A DNA stretch of 64,000 nt from positions 17,841,557 through 17,905,556 of the forward strand of contig NW_019211456.1 in assembly GCF_002443255.2 (NCBI RefSeq), given 5' to 3'. The notes under the pieces are model-generated. The model was given only the letters and a program-made list of their open reading frames with translations. It did no database searches and was not told the DNA's origin. Position numbers and translations under genes: made by a program. Source of the stretch: Varroa destructor (Eukaryota > Arthropoda > Arachnida > Mesostigmata > Varroidae). Positions 14,301 to 27,500 of the stretch are shown piece after piece (position 1 is the first letter of the stretch; every line of letters starts with the position of its first letter).

Positions 14301-14998
14301 GGCGATGTGGGCGCGAGAATTAAATAACATCATTGCGACGAGGTGCTTTGAAAACAGTTGCTGCAGGTATACATTTCGCAGCATGCGATATGACTCCCGA
14401 CCTTTCTTCGTATCCTTTATCAATACTACTGCTGGAGCATTATAATAGTCACTAAACTCTCGTCTGAGCAGTGCGGGGTATTGAAAGCGCTCAGCGAGCT
14501 TCTACCGAAGTCCTGGCACAACTCATCGTACAAAAGGCGCACGTTTCGGCTCACACGTTAGTGTATCAAATACCTGAATTCACTACTGCATTATGCTTAC
14601 CCTTGTGTTCATTACGTAAAAGAAGTTCACAAGTCTACCACAAGCTTTGACCAGAGTGAGGCAATAGTGTGTGTGTGATATACTAGGCAGCTTTCATATA
14701 CTGTCATCGCCTTCTTTAACAAGAGACCTACCGAAGACACAAATCCTGAATTATGTGACTCAGTCTGAAAAATGTTATTTTAGGCGTTATTTGAGCAAGT
14801 AATTATTCTTTTCAAAAACTGCTACAGGTTAGCTTTCTTCATTGGGAGTTAAGCTGGAAGAGTGTAGGACGTGACTGTCTTGTACTTCTTTCGTTGTGTA
14901 GCCTGGACATGGCGAAGCCGCCATAGTTCTTCAGACTCAAGTCAAAGTTTTATTTTAATAAACAAGTTGATAGCGATCGACAAAATTAGAAATATGCC

Positions 14999-15027
14999 TT
15001 TTTTTTTCTTTTTTTTTTTTTTCTCTA
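14999..15027. repeat. Poly-T / pyrimidine tract
   Basis: T run interrupted by single C residues, ending ttctctag. It resembles a polypyrimidine tract plus acceptor, but no open frame of interest follows. Confidence 0.8.
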
Positions 15028-17649
15028 GATAGTTAGAACTAGCGCAAACATAGCTTGCGTAGCTATCGTATTGTAGAGCATATTTCCGAGAAAATAACGA
15101 ACAGCATCAATAAAATCCTGCATAAGCAGTACAACGAGACGCCGTTCCGTCGAACAATAATTCGTTGTTTAAATCTCAGATTCATCCATCCGGCTATTTA
15201 AAAATGAAGTCAAAGTTCGCTGTCATTTAAAAAAAATACTAAGCAACCAAGTCACGGATAACCAAAGATTTTCGAATTTTTCGATATTCTGATCCGGTAT
15301 AGATATCTCCGAGTGAAATGTACAGGAGCAATTCAGCTAAACTATTCTGTTGTCGGGAGCAGGTGTACGGAGGTACCTTAATCTTGCAGTAAGCAACCTG
15401 GCGTGATGACTCAATATTTTCACCTAGCATCGAATAATAAAGCCGTATTTGTGCTTGTGAGCGATTCTGCAGACATGTCAACGCGACATAATGAAAACAA
15501 CGATAGTCCGAAAGTACTACTGAAGGACCGACTAATGGAGTGATGGACATAACAACATTTGACAGCTGGGCTTGGACCGTTTCCCAAGACCAGCATAGAA
15601 AATCTTCCCACACATATGTTATTACGTAGTAATTGATGGTTCTTTGACGAGATGAAATGACATATCGTCGACCATTATGTTGCATGCGCCATAACCGCAC
15701 TGATCTGACAGTTCAGCATTCACAATCGATAAACGTCTTACTATGACAATCACCTGTAGTACGAATCAAGTTATATGACAAAAGTGGTTCAATAAGAAAG
15801 TGACTTTACCTACGCAAATGTAACACAGCTGAATTGGTCCCTCGAGCTCTGTAACGCTTAGGAACATGAAGGACAATGGTATGCGATCCGCAGGACGCTG
15901 AAAATTGTCATGGCGGCATAACCTACTGGTCCAACGGCTCAGTGGCGAAAGATTCTAGACTAGTAAATTATCGTAAGTCCAGAATTGGCATTCAGCCCTT
16001 TGAAGCTATTTATGTTAGGGTCGTGGCGTTAGTGAAAGAATTAAATCGGTTTTACTAAGTAGATTCTCCTTCAATGAAGCGTTTCCTCATCAGCCATGTC
16101 ACCTGACTATCATAGTATTGTGCCTTCATTTTCACACCAAGGTCCGTTAATTACGTCGATACAGTTTGTACCGGCATAAGCTATACTATGCTTTTTGTTG
16201 ACCCGAAACTTCCGGCTTGCTCAGGACCTTGAGTTCCCATTAGTTACACATTCTACTTCGATTGTGAGCAAATTAATTTCTCTGGGCCGATATTATTGTT
16301 TACATACCGTTTACCTTCTTCTTTTGTATCTAGCTTTCCAAACTCTTCTTATTGACGTCGTTTGGGCCGCCCCGTTCACAACTGTACCGCAAATTAAAAA
16401 TACTCAAAGACAAACCTATTAATCGCGACGGCACACTGTCTTTCGATACCTATTGTTGACATTGGCGGGGGGAAGGAGTAATATAGAATGAGATGGTCCT
16501 CTTGTTCTGGGTCAGCTAAGAGCCTACAGCAGGCCCTTTCTAAGGTATGCAAATGGTATTTCTTTTTTGGCTTTCTTAAAAAAATATGAATAGAAGATCT
16601 TTTTTTTTTTTTTTAAAAAACAAAAGTTATTTGACCCCTTCAGCGGTCCAAGTAGCTGATTGATGCGAGTTTTTAAATGCTTTCATATTATTCGAGCTAT
16701 ACGGTTAGCTAGCACTCGCTTCTATTGTATTCTATGCGAACAATCCATAGACTGGCTTTAAAAATAATCGTTTCACAACTTCGATAACTCGGCCTTCTTT
16801 CCCATCACAGTTTGAAGTTCGGTGAAACAATTCTATAGCGGCTTATGGGACAGGAAATTGGAAAAGTGTAGGGTTTGAAGACACTTCGACGCAGCCCGGC
16901 TAAGTCACTTAACTTATTTTAGCACAAATTGTACAAGAAAGAAACTAAGTCGCGAAAATCAACATTTGAAACAGACGGAGATTGAGACCGAAATCAGATT
17001 GATTGCAAAAGATTGGTTTTACCCTATTCCTCAAAGCCAAGGGCGCCTAATATATTTGTCTTCATTACAGCAGACAAAATCTAGGCAAATAGAAAATTTG
17101 CTCAATTTGATGTATGAACACGTGATAGTTGGTACTTGATTCTTCCATTTTTAGGATGGTTACTCAGAATGATAACTATTGCAACTTACTAACTTTTCTG
17201 TATACAATGGTTTTAATCCGTTTGCATCCTTAACCGCGCAAGTCGTTGTTAACTCTCTAATGCGGTTTACATACTTTTTTGGAGCATCCGTACTACCTGC
17301 TGTATCTCTAGTGCCATCTCGTAAGATGTAGAAATCTGAGTTTGAAGGCAATATTTAGACAAAAATGCCTGATACCGTCACAAACACTCGTAAGAGCAAA
17401 TTCCATTACTGCCAGCATCGAACGACCTAAAAGGAAGCACAACATCAATTGGGCCATCCGCGGGCTCACTGTTCATGTGTATATAAACAGCTTCGGCGAG
17501 ATGTCTCTCGCTATCTCCACGAGCTTGACTAGTTTTTGCTATCTGCGTTATGACCGCCGCCAGTTCTCTACGCGTACTTTTCCTATAGTTCATCTTCCTT
17601 AGCGTTTATTGACAACCATAGATGTGCAGTATCGTGATTGGTAGCAAAC

Positions 17650-17655
17650 TCATCA

Positions 17656-17697
<42 letters not shown>
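17650..17697. repeat. (CGT)n trinucleotide microsatellite
   Basis: Begins tcatcatcgtcgtcg, continues as about 11 pure CGT units and decays into gccgcc. It gives a spurious poly-Ser stretch in the plus-strand ORF 17638-17898. Confidence 0.95.
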
Positions 17698-20600
17698 GCG
17701 CTCGTTGGTTCATTCGTGTTCAGGTTTGGTTGTTGTTACTGCTACAAGTCCTCTAGAGGATATGCACCCAGCGCGTCAAACCGGTTAGTCTCTTGGCCTT
17801 TTTCGCGAGAGGCCTATCAAACTAATGCTGTGTCGGTACTCCGGCGACGTTTCGGAGCCTGTGTGGCATTAGGTACAGATGTGAATATGTTTATGTAACG
17901 GTGCTTTGTCCCGTTGCAGTGTCGGTAGGCTGTGCTGTGTTTGCTGTCCTATGTTCTCTAATCAGAGGCATTACTGTGATACTATAATAGCTGAGGGCAA
18001 AGCAGCTGCGTTTGCTTTTTGAGCCTGTTCGCTCGTTGTCATTCTACACAATGCTGTTATTGTTACTGTTATTACGTGAATGGCTGTGGCGGCCAATGCA
18101 AAGTTACAGGGTAAGAGTAACCTTTCAAACAACGGAACAAAAACTGAAAGCAAATACGGGAATCTGTAAGATACAGCAGATTGCTTATGAACTCGGACAT
18201 TGTGCTCTGACAGTAGCGGTTTTAGAACCTGGAAGCTTGTGAGCGCCGTACGGGGATCAGTAGCGACGCCTGATCGCTTTTATGCAGACAGCCCTTGGTC
18301 GCCATAACCAAAACAGATATGGACTATAAGGATCTGATAGATGATACTAAGTTGCTTTCTGTCGAGTTGTCCTGCAACTCTCTTTGTGTGAGTTGGCTTT
18401 CATACATGTAGCATCTGCACTTCACATCAATAGCAGTGCCTTTCGCTACTTAGAGGCTAATCTGCCGTTTGACAGGGCAGCTGGCGACAGCTTACACGGT
18501 CGCTAGCCACTGAATAATACGGTGAACTGAGGTCAGGCTGTGATGTGACGTCAGAAATATAGTAACAGATACATGGACCTAAAGTAAGTTAATAAATATG
18601 GTATAAAGCTACACCCGTCTCTTGTTGCCACTGTTTGGCTTAATTGTTTTTTATGGCCGTGACATGACACAGAACATACTATCGATACATCACACGACAA
18701 CGCGATAGTCTCGGAACCGATTGAGCAGACGACAGCCGAGCAACTATTAGCTAATGAACCCAGAACAGGGGGCAATGTTTTCTATTTAGAGAATCGTTTA
18801 CCTCACAGAGGCAAGGTGACGAGTGAATGAAAAATTAAATATCACAACTTTTTACTTTAACGAACTGGATCTTGTGGTACGTGACGATAAAGGTTCATTG
18901 GGGGTTTCTGGAACGAATTAGTGTGATGCATGTGGAACTCTTGATGAAAAGTGTTTTGATACACAACGAAAGGTTACCTCAAATAAATCAATAACTTCTC
19001 TGTTTATATAAAAGCATACAAAATAAGCAAGTCTGTGTAAGAACAGGAAGCTTAAGGTTCAACGATGGAACATGACGATCCTCAGCCGTTTTGTTATTGT
19101 CTCATCATAAACATTGTCTATTGAATAAACATACCATTTATTGATATTTTCTCCCTAAAAAGAAGTTTCCCAGAGAAAGTACTATTTCATTTCATATAGG
19201 AACTGGTTGAATCATGCCAGCGTAAACTTCCATTTGTTAGGTGGGCTATTAAGCCACACAGCAAAACCAACGATGTTAACAGCTGTTTCGTACATCCGAA
19301 CGATTATATAATACACGCGCGTTTAGGTCACCCCTGCGCGAGCCTTGTGCTAGCAATAGCTTTGTATGCACAATGCACACCCCTCTGCTACGCCCACTTT
19401 GCGACAGCTAAGCACTGCATTATGCAATCAATCTTCCCTTGTTTTACACCTGTACACTAATTCGTACGTATCAGCCTGTGTCGTCACGAAACGCAAATCT
19501 GCACAGGCGGTCCGCCAATGCAGGTGTTCCAGCTGTCTCCAGATGCTGCCTTTGCACCATGATCGCTTGTTCCATCGTCGCGTTTAGACAACGTCTCGCT
19601 CCCCTTGACTTCGCCATTTGGGTTATCGTTAGCGACACGAAATAGGATGTGAATGACGTTTTCCTTGATTCGTGTCGAAGCGCGTATAATGATTTAATTG
19701 AGATTACATGAAAGTTTCGTTGGACTAATGAGAGAAGCGTTTTTGTTGCGGCTTCGGCAAAAGTATAGATAAACGATAGCTCGATCTTTTCTAGATATAC
19801 TCACTATTCGAATAGAAAGTAGCTATAACTATATCTAAGCTGTGTAGCTAATTGTGTATGCTGATTTAACTACTAGAGTCCTATTCGTAACGGATCAGTA
19901 GTATATGAAAACGACCAGCGTTTTTTTTTAACTATGTTGGCTCGTCGTCTCTTTTTGGAGATCACAATAGATTGTTGAAGAACGCCAGTCTTTTATAACC
20001 CTCTATAACGATTACCTCACGTGCAGTTCTACGGTAGATAGTAGAAATACAATGTCAATGTAGCGCAGTCTTCAGACGTACAATCCCCGTATATACTAAA
20101 GAACATACGGACATGTGTTTTTGCTTTTCGTTTGATGACGGCTGTGGAACAGAGTTAACAATGTCTCAGCCATAAGTCGCTTTAACTTACTCACCCTACA
20201 CAGTAAATATGATTATTGGTTACGAACTACACCACATGTGAAACCAAGCCGATATAAACCACTTGTCTGCATATTTTGTAACACCAGCAATGCAGTATTT
20301 CTAATAGGACCGACAGGCCCTGCCACGATCCTGTGATCACCGTTATTCTGCCCCACATCTTCAACAGTGATGACGGCAATGATGGCGATCGGCGCGCAAT
20401 ATCTCTAAAAAAAAAACACTGCTCTTTCTCTTCGCAGCCAAAAATGAGTGTTTACTTACCACTGTAACGTTAGCTAGCTTGTGTCTTCTCAGATCGTAAT
20501 AATGTAGTCTCCCACTAGTTGGTCCACTCGTACATCATCCTGCTGGTTTGAACGCTGCTACACGACCTCCCTAGGGGCTATATAACTTCGTCTGATGATG

Positions 20601-21690
20601 TGCAGGAAAGCTCACGGGGGCAGAGCTACGGCGCATTCCGCGCTGCCGTTGCCGCCCCATTGCGCGATTCTGCTAACTCTATGCCAATTTCGCGTGGACT
20701 AGTCGTCTAGATGTGAACTTGAACTATAGGTCTAAATCCCTTTGGGGTTCTCCTTCGTTTCGTCTCGGGTTGTGAAGAGTTACTTTGATAGTCACGTAGG
20801 CTGTCCCCGACCGCTTGCTATCGTGCCATTGTCGTGTCTGAGTGTTCTGCATTTCGGGGGGCGATCTGCCTTGGATCTATATGGTATTAGAGCCTTTGGC
20901 CCTTGCAGTGGCTTTTTCTGATGTAGTAGCTCCGTGGTCCCAGAATGTACGATCACCTTGAGTGTCACTGTATGTATGTATGTATATATATTGCAGTTGT
21001 ACAGCCTTGGCGCATTATAGCTCTATGGTCTGGCTAGGTCGCCTTCGGTCCTTCGTTTATTCGCTAGGCTGCTTTCTAGGACGAAAATGAAAAGCAGACC
21101 GAAGGGTCCTAGTGTGTGAGAGAGAGAGAGATACCGATGTCTCCCAAAAGGCAAACGGTCGAAGTGTTAGTCACTGGGTTGGCGCAAACTATTTGACAAG
21201 AAGCAACCTGTGGGATTTTTGGAAGCCGGGGGCGAGGCCGTTGCTGCTTCTAGGATAAGCGGAATAAGAATTGGGGTCTTGAAGGGTATCTCGAGGGGAG
21301 ACAACAATCTTTTGCAAAGCCAACAACAGCTATAGCAACAGAAGTAAATGGAGGTTAGCGCCACGAGAAGGATGAGGTTGCGAGTACAGGGCTAAGTCGT
21401 TCCCTCACAGCAACAACTACAACTTCACCCCCCTTCGCTGAAGGCCGAATGCGAATATGGCTCAGCTCCACTGACGATGTATATGCCTCCCCTCCCCTTT
21501 GTCCTTTATTCTGGCCGCATTCCACAGGTAGGGAAAAGCATTAAGGAAACGGTGCCAGGGGAAAGGTTGGGGACAAACTTGAAAGTGGTGCCAGTGCTTC
21601 GGTTTCGTTATTGTTCATCGGTTGATGCCGTCTATAGTCGCCACAGCACGGGGTAGTTTAGTCTCGCTAGGACACTCGAACATACACCCA

Positions 21691-21741
21691 CATATATGTA
21701 TGTATATATATGTATATATATATATGCGTGTGTGTGTGTAT
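21691..21741. repeat. TA/TG compound microsatellite
   Basis: Alternating TATA/TGTA units followed by (GT)n. It lies immediately upstream of the CpG-rich block at 21780-21960. Confidence 0.9.
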
Positions 21742-21779
21742 TCGGTCACAGTACAGAGCTGTGGGAAAGGGAGAGGGGA

Positions 21780-21975
21780 CTGAGCGTCTCGCTTGCGATA
21801 CTGAACCCGGTCAGACGCCCGCCCGCCCGCCTGGCTAGCCCACATTTCACTGGTAGTGGTCGCGCGAGGGCAGAGTGAGCACGAGCATAACTGGGGATGC
21901 ATCGCGCAGCGACAGTCCCCATACAAAGTCTGCGTCTCACTTCTTCGCCAGATTCGGTCCAGGCCGAAGAATAAG
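21780..21975 (+). promoter_or_regulatory. CpG/GC-rich block, possible internal promoter or noncoding first exon
   Basis: Contains a cgcccgcccgcccgcc GC-box-like run (21816-21831) and dense CpG. It ends at a splice-donor-like AATAAG|GTAACG (GT at 21976). That arrangement could be an alternative noncoding first exon feeding CH exon B downstream. No transcript evidence is available and no clear initiator is visible, so this is a weak inference. Confidence 0.15.
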
Positions 21976-23294
21976 GTAACGATGGCAGCCATGAAGCAAA
22001 CTAGAGCGCTCAGTTGTGCCTAGCCTGAAGAGACAGCGGAGCTCCAAAAGCAGTTAGAACCGTGTTAAGTAGCCAAAGAAATCATAGGAAAATCTGGCTA
22101 TGATTTGTCTCATGCCACTCGAATAGAAGCAGGACGACGGCGACGGCAATAGCAACGATAATGAGTGCCCGATAGATTTCGTGCTGGTGTTGATCCTATA
22201 ACATTGACATCATCACAGGAGAGCTAAAGGACTATACAGACAACGGATGTGTGTTGATGACAAAAACAGATCGGCACATATACAGTCCTGTTTTATCCTA
22301 CCGTTGTGATAAAGGTGTTACGTCATAAACATGGCCTAGCTGATGGTAGTTGTGCTGTGAAGTACGAAGCTAGTCAAACTAGCAGGAATAAAGAGAGAAT
22401 GTAAACAGGAGATACGGAGGTGTCAGATGCAGCAGTGTGTGTCACCTCGGCCTATGTAGTTGTAAATGCGAATGTCTCCTGTCTAAAGCTGGATCGGATC
22501 GTGGACGAGTTGGTGAACACTTTTGCTGCGTATGAACATGGTCACTGCAATTCAGCTTCTATATTATGTGTATGAGAAGCACGTAGGCATCAAGGGGGCA
22601 CTCACCGCAGGCCGCTACGAGACGAGGATGTATCGCTAGAAAATATGAAGTAACCAAACTGCGATGTAATCCATGGCCGGAAGGTGCAATCTAGGTACAG
22701 TAAACTAATAGACATTGCTATAACTTGATACTTGTCTACATATACCTTTGCAGCTCCATTTATGTTTGCTATCGTATGTATCGCTACGCCTACGAATAAA
22801 TTTTATGTTTCATATATTACATATCGGGTACTCGCCAGTCAGCGTTGTATTAGACGGCTAGCCAAATCTAGTACCTAAACGAACTCTTTTAACCCCCCAC
22901 TTCCGAAGCTCGACCTCGAAGACTCGGCCACCTTACGAATCCCTCGGATTAGCACAACCATTGCGGCAACACTTCAAACTACAATTACACCAGATGCCAT
23001 AGTTAGCCGACTAGAAGTACCAGACGAAAGTAAAATATGTTTCTGCCCTCTAGCAAACGCAAATGAAAACAGGAAATGTACTCGAAAGCGCTGGACCGCC
23101 CAACAATACGATGAGAGACGATGAAGAGTGCTAAAAACAGAAAGCAGGTGTAGAAGAAGTTGCACGAAGCGTTCCCTTGCACAGCTTTAATGACTGCCCG
23201 TTAGTATCACAACTCTCGACCGGATACTAACTGTACATGGGGATCTCAACACTTTGAACAAGAGAACAAGCGAGCGACAAAACTTCACCACTAA

Positions 23295-23321
23295 ATTAAT
23301 AAATTATTAATTAATAAATTA
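23295..23321. repeat. AT-rich 12-bp direct repeat
   Basis: The word attaataaatta occurs at 23295-23306 and 23310-23321, separated by tta. Confidence 0.8.
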
Positions 23322-25984
23322 AAATATTGCGTTCATGGCGTAGAGTTAGGCATACCCACTGTGAACCCGCGGTGCGTACAGCTAAAAAGGAAAAAGAAGC
23401 AAGTAGTATTAAATTTATTGTCCAACTAACGTCAGTCATTTTGACCTGAACCAGTGAAACAGCGGCGCGACCACAGTTCGAGCTTTGTCGAGAGTTAGCT
23501 TTTACGGAATAATAAATGCGACGCGTAGTAGTGTGGTATCATCAATGGGCCCGGATCTAACATAGCAGAACAAGATGCTTTTTATCGTAAACTTAAACAG
23601 ACTAAGGCAGACCACTATAATGCTAAACAATATGGGAACAGAGTGGGAAGTCGTTGACTCGGAGTAAATTCTTTGTCGCTACTAGCTTGCATGTCGATCA
23701 ACATACGTACGCGTTCTTTATCCTTACAAGGAGCCTTCGTTTTCTAGGATAGGGAATCCAAAGGAAGCTCAACTCATCCTCGTCAGAGATCTGTATAGGA
23801 AAGTCAGGGATTCATCATGCATGTGGTTTCAACGGACGGAGAGGAGAAGGCGCAACACTATCAAACAGATAAAACTAGCACAGTGGTCCGCTGATCCGGC
23901 ACGCATCGGAGTCACTAGGGTTGCCTCCCTCCAAACCGTCTACGTCTGATTGAAGTCTGCCTTTTTCTGCCGATCTAACCCCTAAAGCTCCAGATGGTAG
24001 CCGTCCCGAGCTCATCCTTTAAACAAACCCTATGACTATCTGTAGCTTGTCTCTGAGAAAGCAACTCCGTTTGTTATCTTTCTGACGACGGCCGACAGCA
24101 GAAGCGGGGTAGGACGCAGAAACCAGCTCTGTATTCCTGCATAAAGGCGAGTTGCGTTCTTTGCAGGTTTAAGAGAGCCCTGATACGGCCTATTCGCAAG
24201 CCTGATACGGTCGATAGCGGCGCTCTTAGCCGTCGCTAGTCCCTGCACCGACGGATTCACAGAACCGCTGGACCTGCAAAGCAGCCACGACAAAGGATTG
24301 TTTTCTATTCAACGAAGGATCGGGGCACACTGTGGAATCGGAAGCCGCCTTTTCTTCCGCCGATACTGCTTCGTTGGGAGTTCAAGATTCACAAGAAAAA
24401 ATAGAAGAATCAACGATACAAAGAAGTATAGAGTATAACTGGGAAATAGAAACAGAGACGGGGGTAAAGACGGTGGAACAATTGCCCCGTCGAGGCAGCC
24501 TAAAACAAGCTGCGGTAGTGGTAGCGCACCGGATGAAACGGGCTTTAAATCAACTCTTGCAGCGGAAGTAGAAGCAACTTGTGCATGCCGAATCGGCCTA
24601 AACAGCAGGGTACTATAACAGAACCGTGATGCAGAAACCGCAAGACAAAAGTCAGAGGATCACACGACGAAGCAGCTTAAAGAACGACTGGTTCATTTTT
24701 AACACAACCTGCATGGTGATACGAATACATAGCAGGCTTGAAAGGCCCGCTCCTTTACCAGCAGTCAGTATCGACAATCTAGTCATGGCAAGAACGGAAG
24801 CCATATTTTGAGCGCATTAAGAAAACAATTATAGGCAGAGGACGAACAGCTCAACTGACAACTGTGACTTCATGCACAGATAAACGTCTGTTAGATGATT
24901 GAGACTGAAGACTTAAGCTGTACGTTAACGATAATAGTATTCGTACACCGAATGGTATAAACATAAAAGGGTGAGTTCATCAGGAGTTTGGTCATCGCAA
25001 GCTTGACTGCGAGGCCCGTTTATTTGAAATATTTAATTTAGTGAAACTTCACCAGCGAATTCAATCGCTTAGACTCGATGTTTGATCAATGACAAGAGGA
25101 AAGCGATCTTTTAACAAACATTTATGATATGTATATTTCTACCTTCAGAGAGGTATAACTACCGAAACTGAACAAAAACGAGCAACTGCTGCGTTTGCTA
25201 CACCCATATCAAATTCTGTGGATCCACATACGAAGCGTTACTAACAGGAAATAGGAGGCCTGTCCTGCGGATGTGCTACTTCAGCCATTGCTGATCTGTT
25301 ACTGCTGCTGCTGCGTCACCAAGGATCATTCATCACGACGAATTCTCCAAGACACGCGTCGTTGGCTTGCATTGCCTTTGCCTCTAGTCTAACTCACATA
25401 GCCATAAGACTGATCTCAGTGATCCCTATGATACCCTGGGACGAAACTCAGGACATACTTAAGGAAACCTAGGATATTTGCAGGAATCGGCAACAAACCA
25501 AACATTACAGCGCAAGAACGATCGTCGACCCCAAGCAGAAGAGCGTGAGTGCAAACACTGCAGTGAGATACGTGGTAACGATACCAGACATCATAGATCA
25601 CTCGATGCAGTCAGGCATATTCTTAATTCTGGTTGCGCGCCAACATATTGGCTTTCCGCACCTTCCTGCCGGTTGTCTGAATCATTTCTGTCGCACTCGA
25701 GACGACTAATTTCGAAATTTAGTGGCGGCAGCATGTTTTCTAGAACTCGGAAAATCTCAGGCCTATATTTCTGGAGCACATCCGTATTCGTATTACCCCA
25801 TTCCTAAATGACTCAGTTAATGCTAGCCTAGCCTAAAGTGATGACAAGTTGTCAGGTTTATGCGTGAGGTTTTCTTGCCGCAGTGTCAGTTCGAAACGCT
25901 GTGATGACCATTTCTATTAGATTTTAAAGACAAGCCGATGGAGCGAACTAAAAGGCAAGATAGCACTCTTTCCCTACCGGCGAG

Positions 25985-26092
25985 GGCAGTCCCTTTCGGT
26001 CATGAATCTGACTGAAAAACGTGCGGCCTCGCGTGGTATCGAACGCCGTGTCGCCACCGCTTAGACCACGACCGAAGATTACCTCGACCGGT
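25985..26092 (-). repeat. tRNA-like element (SINE-like head or tRNA pseudogene fragment)
   Basis: On the minus strand a perfect pol III A-box (tggtctaagcgg, plus coordinates 26057-26068) is followed by a perfect B-box (gttcgatac, 26036-26044). A-box start to B-box start is only 24 nt; real tRNAs have about 40 or more. The T-stem pairs poorly and no anticodon arm fits. It therefore cannot be a functional tRNA. It is best read as a degraded tRNA pseudogene or the head of a tRNA-derived SINE. I see no 3' tail or second copy in the window. The outer boundaries are approximate. Confidence 0.35.
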
Positions 26093-27469
26093 TCTGCCGC
26101 GCGTAACTGAGTCAGCGCCACCACTTTAGCGACAACTAACAGAAAAAAACTACCCGTCGAAATTTCACCCGCTGCAGCTCCGATATTCCCCTATAGCTGC
26201 TTGCACATCTGCATACCGCTATGGTGACAATCGTGTGTGTAAATGACCGTGTTTTGGCAATTGTCTGCCATGACTGCTACTGCTGAGCGGAGGCATGAAT
26301 GAACGGGACACAATAGAAGCACAAGTGTCCTCCCACGCAAAAAGGTGCAACGAGTTGAATCAACGCCGTTTATGTCATTGGTCGAGTTCTTCATGCTCTT
26401 TTCATAGCCGTACACAATGGCGGATATCGTGTTGGCAAGAGAGCTGCCTGAAACGCTCGCTTAAATCAACTTGTACTTCTATCGTTGTTGGTCGCCGCGT
26501 GGAAAACAGCAGAAAACGGTTAGTAGAATCGAACGTGTTTGAATAGCGCCTCCATTCATTCTTTCGCATCGAACCAAAAGGAAATTATTCAGTCGATAAA
26601 TCGGAATCTCTGGCATTTTTATCGTGGCCATCATTCGTCATGTATGAAACTGTGGCAGAAAGTTAGAATACAGACGCGCTTCTCGCTCTTCTGGCAATAC
26701 GGGACTTTGCCGTTTTGGCGACTCGAGCGCTTTGGAATCCTTGTTCTCGTATTGTCCGTTGTTCTCAGTGCTTGTGAACAAATATGACGATGTGAGTGAA
26801 TTCTGTGCAGACGTCCTGTGTACATAACGTGTGCTTAAGCGTAATATCCTCTTTCCGGATAACCTACAAAGTGCGGTGTCCAGCTAATTAACAAGAGCAG
26901 CTTTGTGGTCAACGACGTCGTGTGGGAAGCAGAAATCCGTAAATTATGTGCACTAATGGCAGGAATATCCTTTCGCGGTAGCGATGGTAACAACTGACTG
27001 GAAGCTCTACATAGTGTGTAAGTTTTCGCATTGGAGGCAGACGTTCGTTAAAGTATACACAATAGTCATGAGCATGTGCATGAATACGATCGAAAATAGA
27101 AAAGGGCTCAGCCGCACTTCAGGTTAGCGGTTTTGAGAAATCCGTAGACGTCACTGATGCATTTTTCTAAAACTGTTATACCGTGATTGCGGGACACGGC
27201 GAGCGCGGCAACATTATGTACTAGTCGCTTTTCAGCACCGCATAATGGCTATCATATAGGTAAAAGCCTCAAAGCATCGGGCAAGGTACCGGCCCTGTGG
27301 GGCACTATGTCGTCTCACAAAGCTAAGACTCCAAGAGCATACGGATCGAATAGATACTTTCAGAACAGTGGAAAATTCATTGCTTAGATTTCTTGCAGCA
27401 GTCTTCAATTATCACAATGGCTGTTTCTTTTCTATGCGTTTTTATCGTTTCGGATGCAGGCTGCATAAG

Positions 27470-27497
<28 letters not shown>
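27470..27497. repeat. (AT)n microsatellite
   Basis: Pure AT dinucleotide run of about 14 units in the giant intron. Confidence 0.95.

Positions 27498-27500
<3 letters not shown>

Larger units (their letters stand above)
11301..19300 (+). other. Giant CH-domain intron, segment 2
   Basis: Mostly AT-rich intron with poly-T runs (13706-13718, 14999-15027, 16600-16614) and the (CGT)n microsatellite at 17650-17697. A 153-codon minus-strand ORF at 15239-15700 is long, but about what one expects once in 64 kb of this composition, and I recognise no domain in it. No exon is supportable. Confidence 0.75.
19301..22050. other. Giant intron, GC-richer segment with purine/pyrimidine-biased blocks
   Basis: About 2.7 kb richer in G+C than the flanks. 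Pyrimidine-rich plus-strand stretches occur at about 20.5-21.06 kb and purine-rich ones at about 21.1-21.6 kb. It includes a GA-dinucleotide stretch (21117-21131), the TA/TG microsatellite (21691-21741) and a CpG-rich block at 21780-21960. Overlapping ORFs on both strands are composition artefacts. No transposon protein is recognisable. Confidence 0.5.

Noticed and set aside
15239..15700. 153-codon minus-strand ORF
   Set aside because: About one ORF of this length is expected by chance in a window of this size and composition. No motif, splice context or bias supports it.
17638..17898. Poly-Ser ORF over the (CGT)n tract
   Set aside because: The Ser run is just the trinucleotide repeat, and the rest has no coding features.
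24332..24571. 79-codon plus-strand ORF with charged, helix-like content
   Set aside because: Short, intronic, with no recognisable domain or good splice flanks.
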